DNA of 64,000 nucleotides from Thunnus maccoyii. Lineage: Eukaryota; Chordata; Actinopteri; Scombriformes; Scombridae. The stretch spans positions 15,827,501 to 15,891,500 of the forward strand of contig NC_056551.1 in the NCBI RefSeq assembly GCF_910596095.1, in the 5' to 3' direction. The position numbers were made by a program, and so were the translations under genes. The notes under the pieces were generated by a model. It worked only from the letters and a program-made list of their open reading frames with translations. It made no database searches and was not told where the DNA came from. Positions 13,850-26,780 of this stretch are shown piece by piece (positions within the stretch are counted from its first letter, which is position 1; every line of letters starts with the position of its first letter).

Positions 13850-14010
13850 GACTTAGGCTTGGCCGGGCTCTGGGTCTCACCTGAACAGGTTTCAACCTGC
13901 AACTCACCTGGCTGCTGCCTCTAATCTGTTGTTTGCTTACTAAGTGGGAGTGGCAGCCAATCAGAGCTAAAACACTACAAGTCCTGTGCACTTCTGCTAA
14001 CACAGTCAGC

Positions 14011-14025
14011 ACACACACACACACA

Positions 14026-14095
<70 letters not shown>
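14011..14095. repeat. (CA)n microsatellite
   Basis: About 42 CA units with one CT interruption near 14026. It is the reverse complement of the TG run at 13793, so a transcript through this intron could fold back on itself. Confidence 0.97.
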
Positions 14096-14099
<4 letters not shown>

Positions 14100-14229
14100 T
14101 ACTCAAGTCCTCCTCTCTTGTCCATTCACTCTTTACAACAGATACAACGGTCATGGTATCTTTGCACTACAACACCACCTGCTAGCAAAAACTATCAAAC
14201 CTTTTGTGTCTCACCACCACACCTGAAAT

Positions 14230-14570
14230 GTCCTTTTTTTTTTCTATGACGCCAGCCAGGATTTAAATTGAGCTGTACAATTTTTCATTAGCATCTGAAA
14301 AATCACAGGCGTCTGCCTAATTCAAGATGAGAGAGAGCGAGTGCCGTTTGGCAGCGCAGGGAGAATCAATGCACCACAAACGGCTGTGAATCAACAGTCT
14401 GCACATAATGTGTTTGTTCTCATCAAGTACCCGTCTGATTGGTCACAGATAATCCCTCAATGGAACATGAACACATGATAATTAGAATTTGCAACAGCAC
14501 AGCAGACAACATTAATGTTTTTTCTCTCGCCTTGTTTCGCAGTTCTAAAAGACAGCCTTTAACCTAAGTG
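14230..14570. promoter_or_regulatory. Candidate non-coding regulatory block in med13l intron 1
   Basis: A stretch with no repeat signature following the 14.0 kb microsatellite. It holds 'tttttcattagcatctgaa', 'tctgattggtcacagataa' (a reversed CCAAT core, ATTGG) and 'acatgataattagaatttg'. There is no long reading frame. The call rests on composition and motif content alone. Confidence 0.25.
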
Positions 14571-17142
14571 TGCTCTAACTGCAGTTGAATCCCAGCCAAC
14601 CATGATATTGGCAAAGCTGTCTGGCTTGCAGAAAATATTTGCCCAGTTACAAGCAGCGCAATATCTCCCTTTAAAGAAATTCTCTTTGTCAGGGGGATCT
14701 GCAGTCAGGTGAAAAGATTGCAAACTGATCAGAGACAAGCCTGTTCTGTTTCTGGGATTTTATCTACTAATCAGACAACAGGCCTCAGCACTTGACCAGA
14801 GGTTCTGCAGCAACGCACATCCAAAAATGTAATAGTTTGGAAGAAAGTGCTATTTATCTGGTGGGAAAACACTTGTGTTTATGGAAAATGTGTCTGAGCC
14901 AGGTGGAGCGTCTCTGCTGAAGATGACAAGAATATTTCTAGATGAGACGGAACAACTGAATTCAGCATAAAAACACAGCAGGAGCAACGCTGTGAAAACA
15001 ATGATTGGCTTTAACAATGGTTAAAATCGATCTATCCATTTAAAAGTCTATCTAATAGTCTATCAGTCTTGCTGCCAGCTAACCAGCTAACTTTCCAGCT
15101 ATCAGGAGCCAGCTACTGTCCATTCCTGCCAATCCTCCTTTCCCACTCTGCCTTCTGTCGCCCTGCACACATGCAGGAACACCAGCGGGCGCTAAGAATA
15201 GAACACAGCTGGCACTGCAGGGCTTACATATTTTACACTCAAGCCACCGTGCTCCAAAATACTCCTGCCCATCCCGTCCCATTTCCAGCTCCGGGACCAG
15301 CGGTGGTTCCCTCCCTCCTTCCCAGTCCGCATTTGAACCGTTCTTCACCTCTGTGGCAAGGCCCTGACAGGCCTACTGCTCAGATAAGATCCATGACTAC
15401 ATGGGGAACTTTACCAGAGATAAGTAGTGAAAACAGAGGCGGAAGAGTGAGGGAAGCCCCTTTTTTTTGGTTCCCAACCAACACCCAACCCCATTTCTTT
15501 CAGTGGCTAACCCACAACGACGCTTGTTCATGAGTCATTTTGTTATGGCAGCAAAAACACGCATGTCTGTGCAAGTGACATAGAGAATGCCATGTTCACA
15601 CAGGTGGGCTACTGTCAAGTTGAGTCCTATTGCGATGACAAGGGATTCCCACAGAAGTGACAGGGGCAGATTGGTGGGAGGTACCACACGCAGACTCAAG
15701 GTGAAGACAGTGCTAGCTGTCAAAATTGCAAGTGAACAGAGCCAAAAGCACAGGTTGGGCACTGGGGGTGGACTGTTTAGTGAGAAGCAACCAGATGGAG
15801 CTGCTCCATAGGGCACGCTGCAGAAGACTAGGGGTGCTGCCTTGGAAACCTGGATTGATCCTGTCCTTGTGAGAGAGGGCGCTGCCGTGGCTTCAATGTC
15901 ATCCATAGAGATCTCAATATAAACACAGGGCTTACGGATCAAATATTTCTTTTTTGCTACAGACGTAAATGTTACAGATGCCTGGTCAAATTCATAATGT
16001 GTTTACTCAGTTCCTGATTGAAATTTTGCCAATTTGACTATTTTATTTAGGCTTAATTCTCATAAAACTGCTTTACACTATGGCTTTACTGCATTTTTGA
16101 AGCTGATACTGCTCATTATTTGGGTTTAAAAATTCCATAACAATATTATCATTAATTTACCAGTCAGGCAAAAATTCAGACAACTTTTAAGATCCGATAA
16201 TGTAATTTGATAATAACTGGCTTCTTTATTAAATGAAAATGCTTATATTTCTCAAAATAAGGTATCCATAATGGTATTGTTTTGGTATCTGTACTGTACA
16301 GTGGCCCCTAAGCACAAAGCACACACATAAGTGAAAGACCACAAACATTAAGAAAACAAATCCAAAAATGCTACAAATACCAAAACATGTACAAAAAGCA
16401 AAAACACCTGCAACAAGAAATATACTACAAAGCTAACCGCTAACCAAGCGATGGTCTTGAATTGAATAAGCAGCAGCGAGTGTAAAGATAATGTCACATG
16501 CCCATCAGGCTCGGCAGTCAGCGGCAAAGAAACAAAGGACTGTTATAATGGCATTTTATTAAGTTTTGATATTTTTTCAGGCGAGAGAGTAACCCTTTAG
16601 ATTTGGTCAATTTGCTGGTAATGACACCAAGGTAATGTATCGGTGCTGGTGTTGTATATATCATGGCCCTCCATAAACTCCTACTGCACCAATTATCTGG
16701 CTCAGCAGCAACCATTGCCTCTTTCTCATCCCTAAGCATCCTTGCAATACCCTCTACTGCCATTAATAACATGGAAATGCAAACAGTCTATATTAAACAG
16801 ACACCATTCCTGATTACCTGCTCCTTCTTACAAGCCGCGGCCACTCACCTGCCATAAATCAAGACGCTCCTGTTAATGGTCTTCCCTCAGCCTCATCTCT
16901 AAGCACTTTATTTCCATACCAGACAGTAGCATCATTATTATACATGCAAGATCTCTACTGGAATACAGTTTGGCTAATGAGCACCTCTTAGTTGATCACA
17001 TTAGACCTCCACTTGAGGACACTTAATTACCAGTGTTGCACTCCACGCGACTCTGTCGAGGGGACAGAGAAAGTCCTTTAATTACAGTCTCTGCATTCTA
17101 CCTTTGTTTGTACAAGCCTGCATTCTTGGCATGTAGGATATA

Positions 17143-18317
17143 CAGATGGGTGACAAATTAAAGGAAAAACCAACATAAAGTGTCTTAGTGAGGTGTTGGG
17201 CCACCACCTGCCACCAGAACAGCTTCAATGCGCCTTGGCATTGATTCTACAAGTCTCTGAAATCTACTGGAGGGATGAACACCATTCTTCTAAAAGATAT
17301 TCCCTCATTTGTTCTTTTGATGATGGTGGTGGAGAGCGTTGTCTAACCAGTCAGTATAAAATCTCCCATAAGTGTTCAACTGGGTTGAGATCTGGTGACT
17401 GCGAAGGCCATAGCATATGATTCACATCATTTTCATACTCATCAAACCGTTCAGTGACCCCTCGTGCCCTATGGATGGGGGCATTGTCATCCTAGAAGAG
17501 ACCACTCCCATCAGGATAGAAATGTTTCATCATAGGATAAAGGTGATCACTCAGAACAACCTTGTATTGATTTGCAGTGACCCTCCCCGCTAAGGGGACA
17601 AGCAGACCAAAACCATGCCAGCAAAATGCCCCCCACAGCATAACAGAGCCACCAGATCCCCTCACTGTAGGGGTCAATCATTCAGGCCTGTTCTTGGTGT
17701 AAGACACACATGCACTCATCCACTTGTCGAGATCATATCACTTTTTTTCCACATCTCTGTAGACCGGTGTCTATGGTTTTTGCAGCGCTGAACTCTTAAA
17801 TGTGCATTCATCTTTGTAATGAGGGGTTTATGCACTGCTACCCTACTATAATATCTCTCTCTATGTAATTGTCGACGGACTGTTCTTGCTGACACAGTCC
17901 GATCGCGTCCTGCATTGACATTCTCAGTCACCTGAGGAAGAGTTGCTCTTCTTTTTTTTCTTACATATCACACTAATGCACGAGCGTCACCGTCATCAAA
18001 TGTGCGCTGTCGACCACAATTTCCGACTCTATTTACTGATGTCTTTGCCATAGATCTAAATGCAGATGTCACTTTAGTCACTGTTCCTATTGAAACACCA
18101 GCCAGCTGAGCAGTATTTGTGACTAAAGCTCCTATCATCCGTGCCCCAACAATGAACCTTCTTTCAAAGTCACTTAGATCTTTTCCTCTTTGCCATCTTG
18201 ATAGAAAATCAGAATCAACTGGGCCTGCTCAGCATTTTTATACATCGCACCATGCAGTGCACCTGTGTTTCTCCACTCATTTATTCAGATTTTTCCTTTT
18301 AATTTGTCCACCATCTG
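17143..18317 (-). mobile_element. Decayed Tc1-like DNA transposon
   Basis: The ends are inverted repeats: CAGATGGGTGACAAATTAAA at the left and, read on the minus strand, CAGATGGTGGACAAATTAAA at the right. Both ends are flanked by TA (17141-17142 and 18318-18319), the Tc1/mariner target duplication. The 1,175 bases carry a minus-strand transposase relic. It shows an N-terminal part with 'RTVRRQLHRERYYSR' (17716-17931), a GxxMLWGAF region with 'HGFGLLVPLAG' (17492-17677), [11 protein letters not shown], and [12 protein letters not shown] near 17355-17400. In-frame stops just before DDNAPIH and shortly after HLWEILY, plus frame changes, mean it cannot make a functional transposase. It sits in med13l intron 1 in the same orientation as the gene. 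Confidence 0.92.
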
Positions 18318-18355
18318 TATTTTCACAGCCCAAATAAAGGCAATAAAACATGTGG

Positions 18356-18375
18356 CGTGTGTGTGTGTGTGTGTG
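18356..18375. repeat. Short (GT)n microsatellite
   Basis: About ten GT units just outside the right end of the Tc1-like element, followed by a further TG-rich 160 bases. Confidence 0.85.
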
Positions 18376-18590
18376 CTGGCAAGTGTGGGTGGGAGATTTA
18401 GTGTGTGCGTGTTTCATTTGTGATACATATGTTTGTGTGGGCATGTGGGTGTTTATTTTTTTCCTCTCTCCGTGTCGGTGCTCATGTTTGTGAATGCATC
18501 TGTGTGTGTATTTGTCTGTGTGTGTGTGTATAATATGATGGGTGTTTGAAGTTTGTCTCCTGAGTCTGGATGGTTTACAATGTGCACATA

Positions 18591-18636
<46 letters not shown>
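18591..18636. repeat. Compound (CA)n(GA)n microsatellite
   Basis: Five CA units followed by about 18 GA units in med13l intron 1. Further CT-rich sequence follows at 18758-18970. Confidence 0.95.
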
Positions 18637-18637
<1 letters not shown>

Positions 18638-19424
18638 CTTCCTGTGTTATGAGGCTCTTTTACTGTCTCCTCCTTGCGTTTCACATTCAGGCTGGGACTC
18701 TGACTTGAGTCAGTGTTATAAGAACCTGCCCAGTCCACAGAAAGATGACTGTTTGCTCTCTCTCTCCCTCTCTCTCATTACGTTCCTCACTCTTTAATTT
18801 TCTCTCACTCTGTCTCACTCTTTCACTCTCAGTTTCTCTCTCAAATAGGCTGAGGCTAGCAGTCAGGAAATGCACATCAGTCATAATACTTTCCTAAAAT
18901 GAAAACAGATTCCGCTGCAGTCCTTCAGCCTCTCTCTCTCTGTCTCTTTCTCTCTCTCTCTCTTTCTCTTTCGGCTGAAAACACTTCCATGTTTCTCCCC
19001 TCGTCCTCCACCCTTCCCTCCTCAGTCGCCACTTCAACTTAGCTCACCAGCTCAGATCTTTTTCCCCCCACTTACAAGGGTCTTGTTTGCTTTCTGTCAC
19101 AGATGGATGATCATCAGCACACAAGACAGTTGTTTTGTGGGTTGTGTGATCGCAGCAATCTCAAGTATCTGACACCGGCCTCACAGAGCGCATGACAGTA
19201 ATCTGCTGCGTTCCCATAAAGTCCCACAGTATGGGCACTTATGCTTTTTAGGTACTTTTTTATTGATGCAGGCAGCAATAACAGCCAGTAAATCAGTGTG
19301 ACGGACGAGGTTAGTGCATGTTGGAATGTTGTTTAACAGGTTGTCAGACCAGAGCGCTCACTGGTTAGCTACAAGACCTTTATGTAAGAACATAGCCAAT
19401 ATGAAATACTATACAAGGTAAAGA

Positions 19425-19741
19425 AATATCCCACTATTTTTTGATTGGCTGATTCAGTTTTTCAATCTATAAAATGTCAGAAAATAGTGAAAATGTACAC
19501 CAAAATTTCCTAGAACCTCATGTGCATCTTCAAATTGTTGCAACCACAATAAAAAAGCCCAAAAGATATTCTATTAACAATAGAACACAAAGAAAATCAG
19601 GAAATCCTCACAATTCTCAAGTTGGAACCAGCAACTATTTGACTCCTTGACAAATATCTACAACTATTCATGATTATGAAAAAAGCTGCAGTATTATTTT
19701 CTGTCGACTGACTAATTAATTAATCTAATTGTTTCAGCACT
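19425..19741. repeat. AT-rich dispersed repeat, hAT-like family, copy 5
   Basis: The body carries 'cttcaaattgttgcaacca', 'aggaaatcctcacaattct' and a terminal 'ttaattaatctaattgttt', matching the internal order of the other copies (cttcaaattg, then aaatcctcaca, then the TTAATC end). Confidence 0.55.
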
Positions 19742-20726
19742 AAACTAAGTAATAAGTGGTCAAATGCATGCAGGAAATACTAACTGTGCACTTATTCAGA
19801 TTGATTACATTTTTTTCTACGTCTTCTTTGCTGGATCAATACTCACACCTGATTTGATTAATTTACTTCAAGCACAGAGCTTCAACCGCCGCTTCTTTAG
19901 CTTAAAGCTCACATCTGCCTCATCTCCAACATCGGGAAGCAATCCGCATCTCTTTGTCTGTCTCTTTGTCTCTGTCGTACCCTCTAACCAGGACACTCGG
20001 TGTTGTCATTAGTGTTTTGTTCTGTCTTGGACTTCCCTATAGGAGCCCTGCCAGTGACTAACCGCTGTGGCACTAGCCAGTCATAAATATTCTCAACAAG
20101 CCAGCTGATGGATGGTCTCTTTCTCTTTCAGTTTGAAAGGGATGTTCACAGGGCCGGCTCGATGGCCAACAACGCCACGGCAGGTGAATGAAAGCTTCGC
20201 CACAAGAGAATAACCTAAACTGGGAAGTTGACGGAGATGTAAGCACTGTTTTCAATTGTTGCGTGTTGAGACTGAGAGAATTTAAGACATCTGACACCGG
20301 AACAATGATCCATTCATTTCACCGATAATCAATTTGCCCTTGGGAGGTGTTTCCCAAAAGATAGTTTGAATGAAAAGAAGCTAAAGATATAACTTTAAAT
20401 CTCTTTCTCCTTTGCAGTCACAAAAACTACTGACATGCATGAAATTGTGCTTTGTTTAAAATTTATATTCTAGATATTTCTGTAAGCTGTGTGATGTCCA
20501 TTTAAATCCATACCCTGTGACATTTGTTTATTTAGCTTTGGTGTGATTTGTGTAGTGCAACAGCGGATGGCTGCTGTTGCTGGTGGACATCCTGCATGAT
20601 CACCTAAAAAAGCCCTCAGGACCCCTATGTTGTTGTGGTTCTCAGCAGCCTGTGCCTGCATGCCTTTCCACTTGGCTGCATGTTGTAGTAGGACAGTTAA
20701 CTCACTGACTGCAGGATGAAAACTGT

Positions 20727-20752
20727 AAAAAAAAAAAAAAAAAAAAAAAAAA
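20727..20752. repeat. Poly(A) run
   Basis: Twenty-six A in a row on the plus strand within med13l intron 1, followed by A-rich sequence to about 20778. It may be the tail of an old retroelement, but no body was recognised. Confidence 0.9.
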
Positions 20753-21592
20753 CCCTGCACAAAAAAACCCCAAAAAACAGTGACTTCTGCAAAAATACTA
20801 ATCAAAAATCACCTTTTTCTGATAAACTGAGTGTGAAAGTGCTGTTTCCGCTGTGTGCCTGATACATGTTGCTGTCTGTCAAAATCTTATTAACCTTTCT
20901 CTCACAGGGAAACATTATAATTTTATCAGCTTTTATCTGATAAGATGATGGGGAAAAAAAGCTTTTGGCTGCTCCTCAGTTCACATAATCTTCTGATTTA
21001 TGACCTTGTGAGCCATTTGTGTAGCTTGACATATCAGAAAATCTCTTTTTTTTTATTTTCTGGCTGCAGAAGTATTTGACAGAGGCAGCAATACGCCTTC
21101 TCTCCAAGTTAGTTGCTTGGCAATGCAACAGAGTTCCAGACAGATTTCCAGTGAAATGATTATTTATAGGGAGGGGAGATATTGGGCACTGAAAACTGTG
21201 CTCTTTATGGGGAGAAAATTACTGTTTATCTATTGTTTATCATGCCAAAACTGCAAGTATCATCACAAATAATTGGTCAGATTGTTTTGGGTAGCATTTG
21301 AAAATTGAATTTTAAGCATTACAAGATAATAAAGTAGAGTTGATCTTTTTTAAACCGTGTTGATTTAAGCCTCGGGGGTGATATGTATTATTATAACAGG
21401 CTTAGTGGTAAACATACACTGCTTTTTCCCGGACCACTAACTAGTGTTAATGATTGCCTAATAACAACATCAGCAATATGGTTCACCTTTGTACAGCAGA
21501 CACACATTTAAGCGTGCCTCCCACGGTCTTATGACATGTCGATCACAACTGGCTCGCGTGTCTGTGACGAGCATGATTTATTTATACCGTAC

Positions 21593-21664
21593 CAGAGAGA
21601 AGATGTTGGAGTGGCAGTCCTCAAGGCTTGCCCCGTTAGCCACCCAATTCGTTGTTGTAGTCAT
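21593..21664 (-). CDS. med13l: med13l exon 1 (start codon exon)
   Basis: Minus-strand exon with ATG at 21662-21664 and GTACGG donor just below 21593. It encodes 24 codons, [20 protein letters not shown] followed by IFSL. This matches the extreme N terminus of MED13L orthologues, where [19 protein letters not shown] is near-invariant. It ends in phase 0, which joins exactly to exon 2 (AELTGIKW). The short ORFs read on the plus strand over this place are shadows. Together the two exons give the first 103 residues of a protein of roughly 2,200 residues, and everything else lies beyond the left edge. Confidence 0.95.
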
Positions 21665-23310
21665 AATCGTCCGCCGTTGGGGTCGTCAGCGCTGGGCATG
21701 TCGAAATCCTACATCGGCATCAAAACACCGAAGCAGGGCTGACAAATCGGTTCCCCCCCCCCCCCCTCCCGCCTGACAAGCCTGCCACGACACGGCCAAA
21801 ACAAGCAGGCTTATAACCTCACAAGAGGTCCAGATAATAGACGCGGGATGGTCGAGCAGAGGAATGGGCGTATTCAGAAAGAAGTGCAGAATGCATCCAT
21901 AAAAGCCAAATCTGTAAATGTTGTAAATCCAAAAGCGGGATCAAAACATTGTTACAATCCAGGTCAGGCGATTCCAAATCTGATCACTGTCAAAGGCACA
22001 GAAATGTATCCATTTCAATCCACACGCTGGGGAAGATCAGCCTGTTTCCATATCAGTCTTTCCGCTGATAGTTTCATCATTAAATGAGCATAATCCATGG
22101 GAAAACGACTGCTTTCATCCGCGCCCCCCATCCCATCCCCCTCCACAAAAAAAAATATGTGAAATCAGCCTCAAAACTTCTTTAAAAAAAAAATATTATA
22201 CTTCCTCTTCTCTGCAAAACAATTAACTCAGAGGCGAGGCGTTACGTGCAGGATATCTGATTCCGTCTGCTCCACAAGCTGATGCACCACTTGTGATAGT
22301 TTTCGAGAATTGCACGAGCTATTTATAGCTCTTCTTTCTTACCACAACCGTTCCTCTCACAATGTAACCCAGTCTGCCTCTCACACAAACAGGCGCTGCG
22401 AGCAGGAATGTTTAATCCCTCTGTTGCTCTTCAATTAAACGGACCGCAGACGAGGGTCGCTAAAAACAGAACCCCCCCACCACCACCACCAACACCAACA
22501 CCCCCCTCCCGCCCCCCCTATAGCCTATAGTGCTCCAATTCGTGGCAGGGCGGACAAAGTCGAGCGGGTTCCCAGTAACCCGAATCATGAGTGAAACCGT
22601 TCCGACAAGAAAAACTATTCTTACTCCACCGCCGGCAGGAAAACGACAAGCAGGCTTCTGTAGACGGAGGCTTGAAAAAATCCTTCCTTCCTTTCAGTTT
22701 TATATCATTACGAAACGTCCTCTCACGGCTACAGCAGCCTCAGTCTTGCACACATACACACACACACACACAAAAAGATGATTTCTTAAATGCAGAGTTC
22801 AAGCAAAAGAGACAGTCCTTGTCTGGAGAATATGTTGCACGCTGCAGGCTTTTTCTTTATAACCCAACGCGGCATTTAAAAGCGTATCCTCCATCTCGAG
22901 AATTGTTGATGATTTGGATTATTGAAGTAAATCCTCAAACGTGCGCATGATTTCAGCAGAAGCGCGTCCCATTCCTCATTGTTTTGTGTCTCAGAGTTGT
23001 TATTATTATATCGGTAAATAAGTAGGAGTGTGCGCGCAGCCCGTGAGTGCCATTCTCACCCCTCTGTGTCTGTTTGCTTTGCGCGAAGTGCCGCTGTAGC
23101 AGTTTTTCGCCCACGATCGTCCAGCCCACCACGCATTGTAATGTAATGGCGGTCGGAAGGTACTACAGAGACTCGCCTTCCCATTTGACCAAGTTTGAGC
23201 TCACGTGATCAAAGTCTGGGATTACAGTACTGTTTGGTATCTTTTGATATGAGGCTGGATGCGACGCATCAGACGCCGCGCCAGCCGTGCGCGCGGGCAG
23301 GCAAGGCAGT
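21665..23310 (-). promoter_or_regulatory. med13l: Probable med13l promoter and 5' UTR, CpG-rich block
   Basis: Directly upstream of the med13l start codon, CpG frequency rises well above that of the surroundings, with clusters at 21.5-21.8, 22.2-22.7 and 22.9-23.3 kb. Visible motifs include TCACGTGA, an E-box palindrome (23201-23208), AATGGCGG (23145-23152, YY1-like) followed by CGGAAG (23154-23159, ETS-like), and a 14-base C run at 21753-21766. No TATA box placed convincingly. The transcription start cannot be set from the sequence. The forward-oriented YY1/ETS pair at 23.15 kb raises the option of a divergent transcript. Confidence 0.55.
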
Positions 23311-25715
23311 TATAGAGATTGTTTTATTGTTGTTAAATGTACCCTTGTTGTTTCATGTCATCAGTCTGTTAAAGTGCTTGAATAAAAAAAAAAAACATTT
23401 TTATATGATTTTTTTTTCTTTTCATGTCCGCGTGGTTTCATTGTGTGATGCGTGGTTACATAATGTAACCTAACTGTGTTCTCACAACAGAGGATGTGAC
23501 AGAATAGAGGTCAGAATGACTTACTGAGCTTATACTGTGTTTCATAAGAGATCTCTATGTAGGTTACACTCACCAAATATGTCACACCATAACGCTTTCT
23601 TGAGGGACTTTCTTGAGGCGATGATATAAATCATATGCAAGTCAAGCATTTTGTTTGAAGTTATCCAAATTGCTTATATCCAGGGCTGTAGCAAGGATGT
23701 TAGAGATGCTGAGGTCATGAGGCAAAGTCCTCCTAACCCCCCACGCCCCCAAGACACCTCAAAGAAAGTCTCTAAAATTGTTTAATTATAGAGATTTTTC
23801 ATTGAGTTAGCGATTATATCTTCTGCAAAAATATTGATTATTGTAGCTTTAAATAAATTGAAGCTATAATCAATATTTTTATATTAATAAAAAATGACAA
23901 TGTGAAAGGAATCCCTCATAGTGACAAACCCTCATATTATTAATCACTCAACTTTGCAGTTCTTCTTAGCTCTACATGGCTTTTTAGTAGCTTTCAGCTC
24001 ATTGTTTTGGTTTTTACCACCCACAACTTTACTGTTTCGGTTCACTCTCACCACTGTCGTCAACTTGTTTGCAGCACACAGCTAATTTCAGTGATAAAGC
24101 TCTGATAGAATCTGCTGTTCACTATCTGTCCATCAAGAAACAGAAAAACAAACTTAGCAACAACCTGATGAACATAGTGGAGCATTTTTGCAGTTAAAGA
24201 TTTCCCTCAGGAGTTGGTGAAGCAGAGCTAAAAATACACTAAATTTCGGACTTACATTCGCCAGGTCAACACAATAATGACTCCAAATCTTGTTGTTCTG
24301 TGTCTGCTGGAGGTATAAATAAACAACTGCGTACTAACATGTTTACCACATGAACTTTATAAGGTGATATTATGTAAGTGTTGTGTTTACAGATTCTTTT
24401 GCTGCCCAAGGTGGCCAAAAAGAAAAAAAAACAATGATTAAGGTTTAGATAGAGCAGTTACTTTAAGAAAAGTCTTCTTGAAATCATTGCTCATACACCT
24501 GACTAACTAAAGTGTAATTCAAATACCCGCCCAAGAACTTAGTTCCTATTTTTCCTCTAATTATTGCCAGATTACATAGTTACAAAATTATTAGGAAATT
24601 AACCTACTGGAAAATTACGGGCTATAAAATAAACCAATTTCTGGTAAGGAAATCCTGTATTTATTTTTTATTTCGTTTGCATAAAAGTAATCCAATTTTT
24701 TAAAAAAACAGTGGAATTAGCCTAAAGTAAGTTTAACTTGTAAACTTCCCCCGAGGTTGCGGAAGCCCCCATATTCCCAGAAAAAAAATACACACATCAT
24801 GACCTCAATGGCAGCCCTATTTATATCATAACTTTACTTCAATTGATTTACAATTTAGCCAATACAAACACATTAATATGTCCTGTCTACTATCCAGACA
24901 TTGTACTGCACACTAGCTTTGTTACACTTGTATAGACATTGTGCAAACTGTTGGAGGTTTTGTTTACACCATCTATAAAAATGTTCTTCAGTTGTTCTCT
25001 CTGTTCTCTGACAATGCAGGTGGTGCCCTTTGAGGCTGAAGAACAAAAGATTATTAATAAAGCCACAGTTTCCTGAGGTAGACAGAAGGGTCCATCCAGG
25101 CGTCAGTCCATCAAATATTTGTGTGATTATTAATCATTTATTAGAGATATATTATATGTTCTTTATGTGTATTTAGCTTTTCCTCATGTTTATTACAAAT
25201 ATAACTACATTTCTGGTTTGTGTCTCAGAGCTTACTGTACATTTCCTTACTTTTGTGAACTTGATTCTCTTTTGCAACCTAAAAAGATACCACAGTGCAA
25301 ACTGCTTTATCTTGAACAGTATTAAATAAACAGGCAAAAACAGTCAATAGCTACAGACCTTTGCAAATGGATCCCCCTAGAGGTCTTTCAAAAGTTAGTT
25401 TATTCAGTCAATAAGCCTTTTATCCCTCAATCTCGCGGAAAAATAAAATGTATCACACTGAGTTGAATGGGCTTTTTTATTTGCAGCCATAAAGCTGCAA
25501 TACCTTTTAAAAGCCCACACTTGCACTGCAAAAATTACCTAACCCTTTAACCTATCATCAGGCTCCAGGGATTCCAGGGATTTATTTTGCATGGCAGTGT
25601 GTCTGCATGAAGATTCAGCTGAGACTATGTCCAAGACTAAATTAGTTACAGTCAGTGACAAGTGAAGTCTCTTCTCTATGCCAGCCTCAATGAGAGCCTT
25701 TACAAAATAATAACA

Positions 25716-25745
25716 GTATGTATGTATGTATGTATGTGTGTGTTT
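25716..25745. repeat. (GTAT)n microsatellite passing into (GT)n
   Basis: About six GTAT units followed by short GT units. Confidence 0.85.
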
Positions 25746-26725
25746 GTATGATGCAAAGAGGCAGCCTAACGGTTAACCACAGCAATATACCATTAAATAT
25801 TAGCTTTTTACTCACAACAACAAAAAACATCCAGTTACTTGCCATGCACAAGTCACTAGTTAGTGCGCTATTTAATGCTGTCATCTTTCGACAATTATAT
25901 AAGCACAAGAGTCATCATACACAGCTAAATAAATGACACAGGAATTGCATTTTTATGCTGCGGCTCTGGGATTTTTACATTTTCTGGGAGACATCTGAAC
26001 AGCATCATGTGAAGTATATAAACGACGGCATACAACATGCACCATGGCATGCTGGATTTGTTTTATAATTTATAGGTTGTTCCAGGCTGAATGCAATATC
26101 ATTTCTACATGTAAGAGATGTTGCCCCTTGAGTGTAAATCTAACTGAGCTATTTATAGACGACTCTATATTCCCTCTGCTGGCATATATCTCTAGAAAAG
26201 ATCATCATATACTGACATATTCAATCTATTATCATACAAGCATAATTCTGACATGAAACACTTAATACAGTTTTATGTATGTGGGAAAACAGCTGGTACA
26301 TATTGCCACAGAGAGGGAGCCTTTAGTCCAGTGATTTCTCTTCTGTTTGAGAAGTAGGAGGGGAAAAAAGATATGAATCAGATGGATGAGTGAGGGCTTA
26401 GCCTGGCGGTTATTGATCCCTTTGCTCCAGGAATGATCCAGAACTCATTTGGAGACTTTTTCCCCCTCCTTTTTGTTCGATACATCCTTAAAGGCTTTCC
26501 AAAAGACTCTCACACACACAGTTTGGCACACTAGGTGTGGAGCTGATAGGATGAGATGTTATCAGTTGGAATAAATCTATTTCAATATGCCAAGCATTTC
26601 CCCCTCATCAGGCCCCCACTGACTTGATCTGTGTGTGAGGAGAAAAGATGCATTACTGCTCTGATTAAAGATAATATGTTTGTCTAGACAATCTGTTTAG
26701 ACTTGTTTCGTGATGGAGTGGATAG

Positions 26726-26727
<2 letters not shown>

Positions 26728-26777
<50 letters not shown>
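26728..26777. repeat. (TG)n microsatellite
   Basis: About 25 perfect TG units in the intergenic region. Confidence 0.97.

Positions 26778-26780
<3 letters not shown>

Larger units (their letters stand above)
4326..21592 (-). other. med13l: med13l intron 1 (17.3 kb)
   Basis: Intron bounded by the exon 1 donor (GTACGG) and the exon 2 acceptor (TTCCAG). It carries four copies of the AT-rich dispersed repeat, an unclassified repeat at 12020-12905, paired TG and CA microsatellites at 13.8-14.1 kb, a decayed Tc1-like transposon (17143-18317) and several simple repeats. Blocks at 11090-11680 and 14230-14570 are free of recognisable repeats, have more balanced composition and contain TAATTA/CAATTA-type sites, so they are candidate regulatory elements. 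Reading frames of up to about 150 codons in this interval match no family I know. Confidence 0.8.

Noticed and set aside
13788..14226. Cys-Val and Thr-His repeat reading frames
   Set aside because: Translations of TG/CA microsatellites.
15069..15533. Plus-strand reading frame of 154 codons, the second longest in the window
   Set aside because: Pro/Ser-rich with no recognisable domain, no splice partners, and inside med13l intron 1; GC-richer sequence alone can give it.
15535..15942. Minus-strand reading frame of 135 codons
   Set aside because: No known motif, no convincing splice sites in phase with med13l exons, and overlaps an opposite-strand frame of equal merit.
23683..24825. Possible 1.1 kb element with 'agggctg' and 'gaggtcatga' repeated inversely at its ends
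   Set aside because: Only about 20 matching bases with gaps; too weak to call without an alignment.
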